From Tepidiformaceae bacterium (GTDB lineage Bacteria > Chloroflexota > Dehalococcoidia > Tepidiformales > Tepidiformaceae), in assembly GCA_958295975.1 (NCBI GenBank), contig OY282446.1, positions 2,271,289 to 2,335,288 on the forward strand: a DNA stretch of 64,000 nt, written 5' to 3'. The position numbers were made by a program, and so were the translations under genes. Positions 1 through 8,678 of this stretch are shown here, one piece after another (the first letter of the stretch is position 1; each line of letters opens with the position of its first letter). The notes beneath the pieces are model-generated. The model worked only from the letters and a program-made list of their open reading frames with translations. It was not told the origin of the DNA and did not search any database.

Positions 1-759
1 GATGCCTACTTCGACTGGATGGCCAGCGCCTTCCGGGGCGATTTCGGCAGCTCCTTCGTGAGCGGCACGCCCATCGCGGACGAGATCAAGCGGCGCCTCC
101 CCGTCACCATCCAGCTGGTCGTGCTCACGGTGCTCGTGCAGGCGGCGCTGGCCATTCCCCTCGGGGCGATCGCGGCGGTGCGCCAGAACGGACTCGGCGA
201 CCACGGCATCCGCATCATGAGCGTGGTGGTGCTGGCCGTGCCCAGCTTCGTGGTGGCCGTGTTCGCCCTGCGCTTCCCCGCTATCTGGTGGGGCTGGTTC
301 CCGCCCTCCGGCTACGTGCCCTTCCTGGAGGATCCGCTCCAGAACATGAAGGTCTACTCAATCCCCGTCATCGTGGGCTCGCTGGCGCTCATGGCCACGC
401 TCATCCGCCTGACACGCACGGAGATGCTGGAGGTGCTGCGGCAGGACTACGTGCGCACGGCGCGGGCCAAGGGGCTGGCCGCGCTCACGGTGGTGCGGCG
501 GCACGCGCTCAAGAACGCGCTCATCCCCGTCGTCACCGTGCTCGGCCTCTCCTTCGGCGGGGCGCTCGGCGGCGTCGTCATCATCGAGACCATCTTCAGC
601 CTGCCCGGCCTCGGCCTCTACGCCCTCGACGCCGTGCGTCGGGAGGACTACCTCGTGGTGCAGACGTTCGTGGTGCTCTCCGGCTTCATGTTCGTCATGG
701 TCAACCTCGCGGTGGACATCCTCTACGCGTGGCTCAACCCGCGGATCCAGTACTCGTGA
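1..759 (+). CDS. ABC transporter permease, DppB/OppB type (5' end outside window)
   Basis: Inner-membrane permease of a peptide/nickel-type ABC importer. The frame is open from base 1, so the N-terminus lies upstream of the window; about 252 codons are visible. Five or so hydrophobic segments are seen. The EAA-type cytoplasmic loop (RTARAKGL, about codons 154-161) contacts the ATPase in this family, and the C-terminus DILYAWLNPRIQYS is typical of DppB. It overlaps the next permease by 4 bases (GTGA), so the two are translationally coupled. The conserved GDFG motif near codons 12-15 shows that only the first TM region is missing. The ATPase genes are not in the window. Confidence 0.93.
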   Translation, partial: DAYFDWMASAFRGDFGSSFVSGTPIADEIKRRLPVTIQLVVLTVLVQAALAIPLGAIAAVRQNGLGDHGIRIMSVVVLAVPSFVVAVFALRFPAIWWGWFPPSGYVPFLEDPLQNMKVYSIPVIVGSLALMATLIRLTRTEMLEVLRQDYVRTARAKGLAALTVVRRHALKNALIPVVTVLGLSFGGALGGVVIIETIFSLPGLGLYALDAVRREDYLVVQTFVVLSGFMFVMVNLAVDILYAWLNPRIQYS

Positions 760-1643
760 GCGCGAGCGCGGCGGCGGCCACGGGCGATCTCGTTCTCGCC
801 CCCCGGCCGGGCGTCTGGCGGCGGCTGGGACGCACGGCGCGGACCCAGCCCGTGGGCACGTTCGGCCTCTTCCTCACGCTCGTCGTGGTCGTCATCGTCG
901 TCTTCGGGCCGATGATCGCGAGGACGGACCCGGACGCGCAGAGCGCCAACCTGCTGGCCCCGCCCTCCGGCGAAAGCTGGTTCGGGACCGACGACAAGGG
1001 GCGCGACTACTTCGCGCGCGTGATGACGGGCGGGCGCATCACCGTGGCCGTGGCCATCGTTTCGCTGGCGCTGGCGACGGCGGCGGGCACGCTGCTGGGG
1101 ATGCTCTCCGCCTACGTGCCCTGGCTCGACCTCGTCTTCCAGCGCATCATCGACGCCATGCTGGCCCTGCCGGGCCTCTTCCTCATCCTGCTCTTCATCA
1201 TCGTGCTGGGGCGCGACATGCAGGTGCTCATCTACGTGCTCGCGCTCGCCGTGACGCCACCGCTGGTACGCATCGCGCGCGCATCCACGCTGGCAACGCT
1301 CACCAACCCGTACGTGGAAGCGGCGGAGGTGCTCGGCGCTTCGTGGGGGCGGGTGCTGCTGCGCCACGTCCTGCCGAACATCGCACCGACGATCGGCGTG
1401 ATCTTCGCCGTGGGCGTCGGCAACCTGATGCTCCTGACGGGCGCGCTCGGCTTCCTCGGACTGGGGGTCAGCCCGCCCCAGTCCGAGTGGGGCCTCATGA
1501 TCGCCGACAGCCGCACCTACATCTCCTTTGCCTCGCACCTGTTCATCTTCCCGGGCATCGGGCTCGCGCTCGCGGTCCTCGGCGTGAACCTGCTGGGCGA
1601 TTCCCTGCGCGACCTCTGGGATCCGCGCATGAGGGGCACCTAG
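756..1643 (+). CDS. ABC transporter permease, DppC/OppC type
   Basis: Second membrane subunit of the peptide-type importer, 295 residues. It starts at GTG 756, overlapping the stop of the upstream permease (GTGA). An N-terminal cytoplasmic stretch is followed by one TM (about residues 32-52), the FGTDDKGRDYFARV signature typical of DppC, then the BPD_transp_1 core. The EAA-type loop (YVEAAEVLGASWGRVLLRHVLPN) sits around residues 187-209, and the end is GDSLRDLWDPRM. The partner receptor is probably the convergent Tat lipoprotein just downstream. A bidirectional hairpin separates the two. Confidence 0.95.
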   Translation: MSASAAAATGDLVLAPRPGVWRRLGRTARTQPVGTFGLFLTLVVVVIVVFGPMIARTDPDAQSANLLAPPSGESWFGTDDKGRDYFARVMTGGRITVAVAIVSLALATAAGTLLGMLSAYVPWLDLVFQRIIDAMLALPGLFLILLFIIVLGRDMQVLIYVLALAVTPPLVRIARASTLATLTNPYVEAAEVLGASWGRVLLRHVLPNIAPTIGVIFAVGVGNLMLLTGALGFLGLGVSPPQSEWGLMIADSRTYISFASHLFIFPGIGLALAVLGVNLLGDSLRDLWDPRMRGT

Positions 1644-1673
1644 ACGGCGCCCCAACGCGCACGGAGCAACGGC

Positions 1674-1701
1674 AGGGGCCGCCCCTTTCGGGACGGCCCC
1701 T
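1674..1701. terminator. Bidirectional hairpin terminator between convergent genes
   Basis: AGGGGCCG (1674-1681) pairs perfectly with CGGCCCCT (1694-1701), and an inner CCC/GGG extends the stem. Pyrimidine-rich CCGCTTTCTT follows on the plus strand, and its complement gives an A-rich approach on the minus strand. It sits between the stop of the permease (1643) and the stop of the convergent receptor gene (1724), where it could serve both. Confidence 0.7.
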
Positions 1702-1723
1702 CCGCTTTCTTCCGGGGACGGGA

Positions 1724-3523
1724 CTAGGCGTCCAGCCAGAGCCGCCCGAGGTTGTGGGTGAGCCCGAAGGGGATGCGCTCCGGGTGGCCCATCACGTAGC
1801 TGCGGAAGATGGGGTAGAAGACGAGCGAGGCGGTGAACGCCTGGGGCGAATGCTCGATGATGGCGAGCGACGCCTCGCGCACCGCGTCCGCGCGCGCCTC
1901 CGTGTCCAGCGTCGCGCGCTGCTTCTCCAGCAGGCGGTCGACGTCGGGGTCGGAGAAGCCCGTGCGGTTGAAGGGCGCGCCCGTATGGAAGCGGTGGTAG
2001 AGGTAGGTATCGGCGTCCGTGCCGCCCACCTCGAGGCCGATGTTCATGACGAAGTTGCCCTGGGAGCGCTCGGCGAAGTAGTCCGCGCCGGTCGCCTGCT
2101 CCAGCTCGAGGTTGAGGCCGAGGGCGGCCACGTCCTCCTTGATGCCGGTGGCGTGGCAGGGACACTGGATGGGCGTGCCGATGGTGATCGTCTCGTCCGC
2201 GCCCACGCCCACGCCGGCGGCGTTCATGAGGGCGATGGCGTCGGCGACGTCCTGCTCCTTGTCCTCGCGCCAGCCGGGCATCGCCAGCAGCTCCTGCTCG
2301 CTGAAGGCGAAGGGCTGGAACATCTGCGGGACCGGCCCCATGTAGATGCCGCTCTCCGGCCCGAAGGGGTTGAGCGCGATCTGGCGGTTGATGGCGAGGT
2401 GCACGGCCTGGCGCACGCGCGGATCGTTGAAGGGCGGTTTCTGCGTGTGCATGTGCGTCTCTTCAATGGCGGAGTGCAGCCGCTTGCGGAAGGCCACGCG
2501 GTCGCCCATCTGCCCCTGCAGCGCCTGCACCTGCACGAACATGCCGCCCGCGCCGATGTTGTCGAAATGGTCGAACTCGCCCGCGATGAAGGCGCCTTCC
2601 TGCGCCTCGGTCGAAAAGGCGAGGTGCTCGATGTTGTCGAGGTAGGGCAGACGCTGGCCGTCCTCGCCCATCTCGAAGTAGTTGGGGTTGCGGTCGAGCT
2701 TGGCATAGACACCGGGATCGAAGGTGTTCCGCATCCAGGGGCCGGTGCCGACCATGTTCTCGTACAGCTTCATGCCCGCGTCGCCGACGGCCTCGCGCTG
2801 CTCGCGGTTGACCATGAGGACGGGGTCGTCGGCGAGGAAGCGGATCATGGGCGCGAAGGGCTCGCCGGTGGTCACGCGGAAGGTGAGGTCGTCGATGACC
2901 TCGATGCCGGAGATGCGGTCCAGCTGGCCCTGGATGAACTCGGCGTTGTCCTCGTTGAAGCGTCCGAGGCCGAAGGCGGCGTCCTCGGCGGTGAACGAGC
3001 GCCCGTTGGCGGGGGGCAGGTCGTGCCAGTTCACGTCGGGCCGCAGCTTGAAGACGTAGGTCAGGTCGTCCGGCTGTTCGGGCAGCGACTCGGCCAGCTC
3101 GGCGTTGACGCGCACGTCGCCGTCGTAGCTGAGCAGGCGGTTGTAGACGAGCCCCATGCCCAGCGAGTAGGTGGTGGTGTGGTTGGTGATGGCGGGGTCG
3201 AACACGGAGTCGCCGCCGACGGTGCCGCCGATGCGGAGCGAGCCGCCGCGCTTGATGTTGGACGGCGGCTGCGTGGGCGCGGGCGTGGCCGTGGCGGTCG
3301 CCTCCGCGGCGGCGGCGGCGGTGGCCTCCGCGGTGGAGGCGGCGGCGCCGGCGGCGGCGGCCTCCGTGGGCACGGGCGTGGTCTCCTCGACGTCGTCGTC
3401 GTCGCCGCAGCCGATGATGGCGGCGGCGGCCGCGCCGCCGCCCACGAGCGCGGAGCCCTTGAGGAAGCGCCGCCGCGTGACGGGACGCCTGCGCGCGTAC
3501 CTGGTCCAGTAGTTCTCGGCCAT
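1724..3523 (-). CDS. ABC transporter substrate-binding lipoprotein, SBP_bac_5 family, Tat signal
   Basis: Extracytoplasmic receptor for peptides or similar solutes, 599 residues. The start at ATG 3523 is preceded by GGGAGGG. The N-terminus carries a twin-arginine motif (RRRFLKG, residues 17-23), then a hydrophobic run and lipobox IIGC with Cys39. It is therefore probably exported folded and lipid-anchored. GDDDD follows the cysteine, then a roughly 50-residue Ala/Thr/Pro linker, then the SBP_bac_5 fold from about residue 90 (RGGSLRIGG). The gene faces the DppBC pair and lies downstream of an amidohydrolase on the same strand. The ligand cannot be read from sequence; a D-amino-acid-containing peptide is suggested only by the neighbour. 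Confidence 0.93.
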   Translation of the reverse strand: MAENYWTRYARRRPVTRRRFLKGSALVGGGAAAAAIIGCGDDDDVEETTPVPTEAAAAGAAASTAEATAAAAAEATATATPAPTQPPSNIKRGGSLRIGGTVGGDSVFDPAITNHTTTYSLGMGLVYNRLLSYDGDVRVNAELAESLPEQPDDLTYVFKLRPDVNWHDLPPANGRSFTAEDAAFGLGRFNEDNAEFIQGQLDRISGIEVIDDLTFRVTTGEPFAPMIRFLADDPVLMVNREQREAVGDAGMKLYENMVGTGPWMRNTFDPGVYAKLDRNPNYFEMGEDGQRLPYLDNIEHLAFSTEAQEGAFIAGEFDHFDNIGAGGMFVQVQALQGQMGDRVAFRKRLHSAIEETHMHTQKPPFNDPRVRQAVHLAINRQIALNPFGPESGIYMGPVPQMFQPFAFSEQELLAMPGWREDKEQDVADAIALMNAAGVGVGADETITIGTPIQCPCHATGIKEDVAALGLNLELEQATGADYFAERSQGNFVMNIGLEVGGTDADTYLYHRFHTGAPFNRTGFSDPDVDRLLEKQRATLDTEARADAVREASLAIIEHSPQAFTASLVFYPIFRSYVMGHPERIPFGLTHNLGRLWLDA

Positions 3524-3547
3524 GTTCCCTCCCCTGATCGGTGAACG

Positions 3548-3578
3548 CCGCCCGCCCGCCAGCACGGCGGGCGGGCGG
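3548..3578. terminator. Strong GC hairpin between the amidohydrolase and receptor genes
   Basis: A perfect 13-bp stem (CCGCCCGCCCGCC / GGCGGGCGGGCGG) with a 5-nt loop lies in the 76-nt gap between the amidohydrolase stop and the receptor start. There is no T-run, so it may act as a partial terminator, mRNA stabiliser or processing signal rather than a full terminator. It could set different levels for the two cistrons. Confidence 0.45.
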
Positions 3579-3599
3579 ATCGTGGCGGGCTGGACGGCC

Positions 3600-5318
3600 C
3601 TAGGCGGCGCCGTGGCGGAGGAGCTTGCCGCTGGTGGCGCCGGTGCACTCGCCATCCACGAAGGTCTCCTCGCCGTTGACCATGATGTGGCGGTAGCCGT
3701 GCGGCTTGCGGATGAGCCGCCAGGCGCCGGCCGGGTAGTCGTAGGCCTTCTCGGTCGTACCCATGTCGAGGTTCTCGAGGTCGTAGACGACGATGTCGGC
3801 GGGCGCGCCCTCGCGGATGGCGCCGCGGTCGCGGAAGCCGGCGGCCAGCGCGGGGTAGGCGGAGAGCCGCCAGTGCGCCTGCTCCAGGTCCATGATCTCG
3901 TTGTCGCGCACGAGCAGGGAGAGGTACTCGGTGGGGTAGCGCCCCAGCGTGATGAACTTGGTGTGGGCGCCGCCGTCGGAGACGCCGGGCAGGGCGAAGG
4001 CGGAGGTGGCCATCTTCTTCATGGCCGCCATGTCCGCCTTCTGGGGGGAGGTCACGAAGAGCGCCTTCATGTCGTCCTCGAGGGCGATGTCGAGCATGGC
4101 GTCGATCACGTGGCAGCCGCGGTCGGCGGCGATCTCGCCGCAGGTCCAGCCCGTGTAGCGGTCCAGTTCGGGCTTGTGCAGCTCGCCCACGATGAGGCCG
4201 TTGAAGTCGAAGACGACGCCCGCGCCGCCGCCGCCCATGTCGCGGTATTCGGCCTGCTCGTCGTACTCCGCCTTCACGGCGGCGCGCATCTCGGGGAGGG
4301 CCATCTTCGCCGCGCGCTCCTCGACCGTGCCGAGCGTCATCGCGCGCCAGGCGGGGCTGGTGTCGAACAGGTTCCACTCCTCGAAGGTGAACTGGAAGTT
4401 GTTCTCCGCCGTGAGCGCCTGGCCGAAGATGCGCGTGCCGCGGGCGTTGCACTCGTCGAGCCAGTTCATGGCCGACTCGTAGCCGGGCATGGCGATGCCG
4501 TGCTGGTCGGTGAAGACGGCGAGCACGTTCCAGATGACGGGCCGCCCGCTTTCGTCGGCCAGCTTCTCGGTGAGGTCCTGGCTGGCGCCGATGCACTGGA
4601 TGAAGCCGCGCCCGGCCTCGCGCAGCACGCGCGCGAAGGAGATGAGGTCGCCCTCGGTCATGAGGTTCGTGATCATGAGCGTGCCGTCGTAGTCGCGCTG
4701 CACGTCGTTCTCGCCCATCTGGGCGGACCAGCCGCAGCCGCCCGCCGCCATGCCTTCCAGCATGAGGCGGCGCATCTCGGCCTTCTCGGCCTCGTTGGCG
4801 GGGCGGCTCTTGGCCGCCTCCAGGCCCATCACGTAGGACATGAGGGGGTTGAGCGGCATGTAGCTGAGGACGTTCACGCCCTTGGGCGTGCGCTCGAGGC
4901 TGTCGAGGAACTCGGGGTAGGTCTCCCAGTCCCAGGGCATCCCCTCCTGCATCGCCTCCAGGGGCACGGCCTCGTTGCGCGACATGGTGAGCATGGCGCG
5001 GTCCTGGTCCTCCGGCTTGCAGGGGGCGAAGCCGAAGCCGCAGTTGCCGATGGCCACGGAGGTGACGCCGTGCCAGCCCGAAATCGAGCAGTACGGGTCC
5101 CAGAACAGCTGCGAGTCGTAGTGCGTGTGCAGGTCGACGAAGCCGGGGGCCACGTTGAGGCCGCTGGCGTCGATCACCTTCGCGCCGCTGGAGCTGTGGA
5201 TGCTCCCGCCGATGGCGGCGATGCGCCCGTCCTTGATGCCGATGTCGCCACGGAAGCGCGGCGTGCGCTGTCCGTCGAAGATGGTGCCGCCCCTGATCAC
5301 GGTATCGAATTCGGGCAT
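3600..5318 (-). CDS. N-acyl-D-amino-acid deacylase-like amidohydrolase (Amidohydro_3)
   Basis: Metal-dependent hydrolase of 572 residues, start ATG 5318 behind GGGAGGGGGAG. It has the N-terminal beta-sandwich (VIRGGTIFDG, residues 8-17), the HxH metal motif in VDLHTHYDS (His64, His66), and the GWHGVTSVAIGNCGFGFAP region characteristic of the D-aminoacylase group. A late SDGGAHTKF carries another metal/catalytic Asp, and a composite C-terminal sandwich follows. Family members remove N-acyl groups from D-amino acids. Sitting upstream of an SBP_bac_5 receptor, it may process imported acyl-D-amino acids or D-peptides. Exact substrate is unknown; other cyclic-amide hydrolases share the fold. Confidence 0.88.
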   Translation of the reverse strand: MPEFDTVIRGGTIFDGQRTPRFRGDIGIKDGRIAAIGGSIHSSSGAKVIDASGLNVAPGFVDLHTHYDSQLFWDPYCSISGWHGVTSVAIGNCGFGFAPCKPEDQDRAMLTMSRNEAVPLEAMQEGMPWDWETYPEFLDSLERTPKGVNVLSYMPLNPLMSYVMGLEAAKSRPANEAEKAEMRRLMLEGMAAGGCGWSAQMGENDVQRDYDGTLMITNLMTEGDLISFARVLREAGRGFIQCIGASQDLTEKLADESGRPVIWNVLAVFTDQHGIAMPGYESAMNWLDECNARGTRIFGQALTAENNFQFTFEEWNLFDTSPAWRAMTLGTVEERAAKMALPEMRAAVKAEYDEQAEYRDMGGGGAGVVFDFNGLIVGELHKPELDRYTGWTCGEIAADRGCHVIDAMLDIALEDDMKALFVTSPQKADMAAMKKMATSAFALPGVSDGGAHTKFITLGRYPTEYLSLLVRDNEIMDLEQAHWRLSAYPALAAGFRDRGAIREGAPADIVVYDLENLDMGTTEKAYDYPAGAWRLIRKPHGYRHIMVNGEETFVDGECTGATSGKLLRHGAA

Positions 5319-5351
5319 GGCCGCTCCCCCTCCCGGATTGAGTATGTCTGC

Positions 5352-5369
5352 CGCGCATCCTACAGCATC
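5352..5369 (-). promoter_or_regulatory. Putative promoter -10 region of the amidohydrolase gene (18-mer shared with 18694-18711)
   Basis: On the minus strand GGATGCTGTAGGATGCGC includes a TAGGAT -10-like hexamer (5357-5362), about 38 nt upstream of the amidohydrolase ATG. The same 18 bases recur in front of the minus-strand gene that starts near 18690. No good -35 box is visible. Confidence 0.4.
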
Positions 5370-5462
5370 CGCGCGCCCGTTTGCACCACGCCCGCGCGCG
5401 CTTGCCAGCGCCGCTGGCGCGCGCCTATGCTCCGGCGGCGCAGGCGCGCGGAAGGGAACCAC

Positions 5463-6107
5463 ATGGGCGACGACCTCTCGCTGCACGAGGCCATCTTCTC
5501 GACGCGGAGCATGCGGCGGCTGAAGCCCGACCCCGTGCCCCGGGCCGACCTCGACTACCTGATCGAGGCCGCGACCATGGCCCCGAGCGCGGGCAACATG
5601 CAGATGTGGGCCTTCGTGACGGTCACCGACCGCGACCAGGTCGCGCGCATCGGCGCGGCCTACCGCGAGGTGGGCGAGCGCTACATCCGCGACGGCGTGC
5701 TCGCCGATCCCGACATCACCGCCGACCGGCGGCGCGTCTACACGCAGGCCATGCACAACGTCGAGCGGCTGGACGAGGCCCCCGCCATCGTCGCGGCCTG
5801 CCTCGCCGGGCGCGCCCCCGACGACGCGGACGTGTCGTCCGGCTTCTTCGGCTCCATCTTCCCGGCGGTGCAGAACCTGCTGCTGGCGGCGCGCGCGAGG
5901 GGGCTGGGCACGGTGCTGCTGACGCTGGCCACGGACTACTCCCCCGTGAAGCCGGAGGGGACGGCGCCCGTGCGCGAGGTGCTGGGCCTGCCCGACGACG
6001 TCACGGTGGCGGCGCTCATCCCCGTGGGCTACCCGCAGGGGCCGTGGGGCCGCCCCTGGCGCGAGGACTGGCGCACGCGCCATCACCGCGAGCGCTGGGG
6101 AGGCTGA
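5463..6107 (+). CDS. Nitroreductase family protein
   Basis: FMN-dependent oxidoreductase of 214 residues. The start at ATG 5463 follows GGAAGG. The N-terminal [14 protein letters not shown] and [10 protein letters not shown] segments are the phosphate/FMN-binding signatures of the nitroreductase fold. The central [20 protein letters not shown] helix and the late GYPQG loop complete it. Substrates in the family include nitroaromatics, quinones and flavins, so no specific activity is assigned. It is followed after one base by a P450 gene, which suggests a redox operon. It is divergent from the amidohydrolase, and a TATGCT -10-like hexamer lies near 5425. Confidence 0.9.
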   Translation: MGDDLSLHEAIFSTRSMRRLKPDPVPRADLDYLIEAATMAPSAGNMQMWAFVTVTDRDQVARIGAAYREVGERYIRDGVLADPDITADRRRVYTQAMHNVERLDEAPAIVAACLAGRAPDDADVSSGFFGSIFPAVQNLLLAARARGLGTVLLTLATDYSPVKPEGTAPVREVLGLPDDVTVAALIPVGYPQGPWGRPWREDWRTRHHRERWGG

Positions 6108-6108
6108 G

Positions 6109-7263
6109 ATGGCCGCGCGCGAGGGCTACGACCCGCGCTCCGGGGACGTCATGGCGGAGCCGAGCACGGCCTACCGCTACCTGCACGAGGAAGCGCCCGT
6201 GCACTTCTTCGAGGCCTTCGAGCCGCCCTTCTACACGCTCTCGCGCCACCGCGACGTGCAGGCGGCGCTGCTCGACATCGACACCTATTCCAGCGAGTTC
6301 GGGCAGGGGCCGCGCTTCAGCGAGCCCCACGGGATGCTCTCCGACCCGCCGCAGCACACCTTCTACCGCGGGCTCGTGCAGCAGGCCTTCACGCCCCGCG
6401 CCATCGCCGCATGGGCGGAGCGCATCGAGGAGATCGCGGCGGAGCTGCTCGACGCGCGCGCGGACGCGGACGCCTGGGACCTGCACGACGACTACGCCTT
6501 CCCCCTGCCCGTCATCGTGATCGTGGAGATGCTGGGCGTGCCGGGCGACGACCTGCAGCGCTTCAAGCGCTGGTCGGACGTGGCCGTGGAGGCGATGGGC
6601 GCGGAGGACCCCACGCCCTGGGCGGCGGAGATGGGCGAGCTGGCCGCCTACCTGCTCGACGCCATCCGCCAGCGGCGGGCCGAACCGCGCGACGACCTCA
6701 TCAGCGCGCTCGTGGCCGCCGAACAGGACGGGCGCGGCCTCGCCGACGTGGACGTGCTCAGCGTGGTCAACCAGCTCTTCGTGGGGGGCAACGAGACCAC
6801 CACCTCGCTCATCGGCAACATGGTCTGGCGGCTGCTGGCCGACCGCGCGCTCTGGGAGCGGCTGCTGGCGGAGCCGGAGCTGGCGGACGCCGCCGTGGAG
6901 GAGAGCCTGCGCTTCGACTCGCCCGTGCTGGGCCTCTACCGCACGACCACGCGCGACGTGGAGCTGGAGGGCGGCGCCATTCCGAAGGACGCGAAGGTGA
7001 TGGCGCACTACGCGGCGGCGAACCGCGATCCGCGGGCGTTCGCGTCGCCGGACGAGTTCTCGCTGGACCGCGGGCGCAACCGGCACCTGTCCTTCGGGCT
7101 GGGGGTGCACTTCTGCCTGGGGGCGCCGCTGGCGCGGCTGGAGGCGCGCATCGCCCTGCGCGCGCTGCTGCGGCGCTGCCCGGACCTGCGCCTGCTGGGC
7201 GAGGGCGAGCGCATCGCGCCCTTCTTCCTGTGGGGCCGCCGCCGCCTGCCCGTGGCGGGCTGA
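6109..7263 (+). CDS. Cytochrome P450
   Basis: Soluble bacterial P450, 384 residues, ATG 6109, one base after the nitroreductase stop. Visible motifs: I-helix GGNETTT (oxygen activation), the K-helix ExxR in EESLRFDSP, and the heme-ligand loop [15 protein letters not shown] with the axial cysteine. There is no membrane anchor. The substrate is not predictable. Electrons would have to come from a ferredoxin/reductase pair not seen nearby; the adjacent flavoprotein is not a recognised P450 reductase. It is one of three P450s in the window. Confidence 0.95.
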   Translation: MAAREGYDPRSGDVMAEPSTAYRYLHEEAPVHFFEAFEPPFYTLSRHRDVQAALLDIDTYSSEFGQGPRFSEPHGMLSDPPQHTFYRGLVQQAFTPRAIAAWAERIEEIAAELLDARADADAWDLHDDYAFPLPVIVIVEMLGVPGDDLQRFKRWSDVAVEAMGAEDPTPWAAEMGELAAYLLDAIRQRRAEPRDDLISALVAAEQDGRGLADVDVLSVVNQLFVGGNETTTSLIGNMVWRLLADRALWERLLAEPELADAAVEESLRFDSPVLGLYRTTTRDVELEGGAIPKDAKVMAHYAAANRDPRAFASPDEFSLDRGRNRHLSFGLGVHFCLGAPLARLEARIALRALLRRCPDLRLLGEGERIAPFFLWGRRRLPVAG

Positions 7264-7348
7264 GCGCGGAGACGCGCGCGCATTCCCGGCCGCCGGGGCG
7301 AGCGCCGCGATTGCTTCCCCGCCGGAACCCGTGAAGGGCGCGGCCCTG

Positions 7349-7354
7349 TAGCAT
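7349..7354 (+). promoter_or_regulatory. TAGCAT -10 element, putative leaderless promoter of the MFS gene
   Basis: TAGCAT ends 6 nt before the GTG start of the MFS transporter, and no Shine-Dalgarno is present. This spacing would place transcription start at or next to the start codon. The arrangement recurs at 18697, 27557, 29189 and 32929. Confidence 0.45.
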
Positions 7355-7360
7355 CGCCGC

Positions 7361-8668
7361 GTGGCGTCCCCCGCGAAAGCGACGGCCGGGCCCGAGGGCG
7401 GGCGCGGGCTTTCGCGCGCCACCTTCAACGCCTTCCGCTCGCGCCCCTTCGCCCTGCTCTGGACCAACACCTTCCTGTTCGCCCTCTCGCAGGCCTTCCA
7501 GCAGTTCACGCTCGCGTGGCTGGCGCTGAAGATCAGCGAGGACGGCGAGACGGTCTTCGGGCTGACGCTGGGCCCGGGCACGGCGGTGGGGCTGGTGCTC
7601 TTCGCGCTGGGGCTGCCGGTGCTCGTCTTCGGGCTGTACGCGGGCGCGCTCGCCGACCGCATCGACCGGCGGCTGCTCCTCTTCGGCAGCCAGCTGGCGG
7701 GCATCGCCGTGACGGCCACGGCGGCGGCGCTCATGGCGGCGGGCCTCATCGGCATCTGGAGCACGTTCGGGCTGGCGCTCCTGCTGGGGGCCGCGCTGGC
7801 CTTCGGGCAGCCCGTGCGCATGGCCATCCTGCCCTCCCTCGTCACGCCCGAGCGCGTGCTCAACGCGGTCACGCTCACGAACCTGGGGCTGACCGGCTCG
7901 CAGATGCTGGGGCAGCCCATCAGCGGCCTGCTCATCAACCTCGGCGGCATCGAGACGGCCTTCGCGGCGCAGTCGGCGCTGCTCACGCTGGGGCTGCTCC
8001 CGCTGCTGGGGCTGCGCGTGCCGCGCGTGGCCGCGGACGCGACGCGGCGCCTGCGCGAGGAGCTGCGCGAGGGCCTGTCCTTCGTGGCCGGGCACGCGGG
8101 CATCCGCGCCCTCATGTTCGTGCTGCTGGCCACGGCGCTGGTGATGGCGGGCACGTTCATGGCCCTGCTGCCCCGCATCGCGCGCGAGGAGCTCGGCGCG
8201 GAGGCGTTCGCCGCCTCCCTGCTCTTCGGGGCCATGGGCCCGGGCACGATCATGGCCTCGCTCCTGCTCGCCTCCTTCGCGCGGCTGCGGCGTGCGGGCC
8301 TCTTCTTCCTCGCCACGCTGGTCGCGGGCGGCGTGCTGAACGTGGCCCTCGGGCTGGCCCCGTGGTACTGGTTCGCGCTCCTCATCATGTTCATCACGGG
8401 CTGGAACGCGGGCTTCTTCACGAACCTGAACATGGCGCTCGTGCAGGCGCACACGCCGAACGCGCTGATGGGCCGCGTGATGAGCATCTACACCATGTGC
8501 ATGGTGGGCGGCATGCCCATCGGGGCGCTGGCGTCGGGGGCCATCTCGGACGTGGTGGGCGCGCGCGAATGGTTCGCCGTCTGCGGCGCGGCGCTGCTGG
8601 CGCTCGGCCTCATCGCCATGATCACGCAGCCCGCCCTGCGGCGCATGGCCTCCGCGCCCGATCCCTGA
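7361..8668 (+). CDS. MFS transporter (EntS-like exporter type)
   Basis: Inner-membrane major facilitator of 435 residues with about 12 hydrophobic segments, starting at GTG 7361 (no Shine-Dalgarno; probably leaderless). The N-terminal cytoplasmic FNAFRSRPFALLWTNTF and the loop GALADRIDRRLL, which follows TM2, match the MFS_3/EntS group of proton-driven exporters. The second half has TPNALMGRVMSIYTMCMVG. Family members export siderophores or drugs; the substrate here is unknown. It ends 10 bases before the convergent LivK-type gene. Confidence 0.9.
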   Translation: MASPAKATAGPEGGRGLSRATFNAFRSRPFALLWTNTFLFALSQAFQQFTLAWLALKISEDGETVFGLTLGPGTAVGLVLFALGLPVLVFGLYAGALADRIDRRLLLFGSQLAGIAVTATAAALMAAGLIGIWSTFGLALLLGAALAFGQPVRMAILPSLVTPERVLNAVTLTNLGLTGSQMLGQPISGLLINLGGIETAFAAQSALLTLGLLPLLGLRVPRVAADATRRLREELREGLSFVAGHAGIRALMFVLLATALVMAGTFMALLPRIAREELGAEAFAASLLFGAMGPGTIMASLLLASFARLRRAGLFFLATLVAGGVLNVALGLAPWYWFALLIMFITGWNAGFFTNLNMALVQAHTPNALMGRVMSIYTMCMVGGMPIGALASGAISDVVGAREWFAVCGAALLALGLIAMITQPALRRMASAPDP

Positions 8669-8678
8669 CGCGCGGCGC

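Noticed and set aside
5404-5418. GCCAGCGCCGCTGGC hairpin in the divergent promoter region as an operator
   Set aside because: Only 6 bp with a 3-nt loop in a GC-rich background; no second copy seen.
723-6086. Long open frames on the opposite strands of the first transporter, receptor and amidohydrolase genes
   Set aside because: In DNA this GC-rich, stop codons are scarce in antisense frames. These frames have Arg/His/Pro-rich low-complexity translations and no ribosome-binding sites, and the real genes are clear in other frames.
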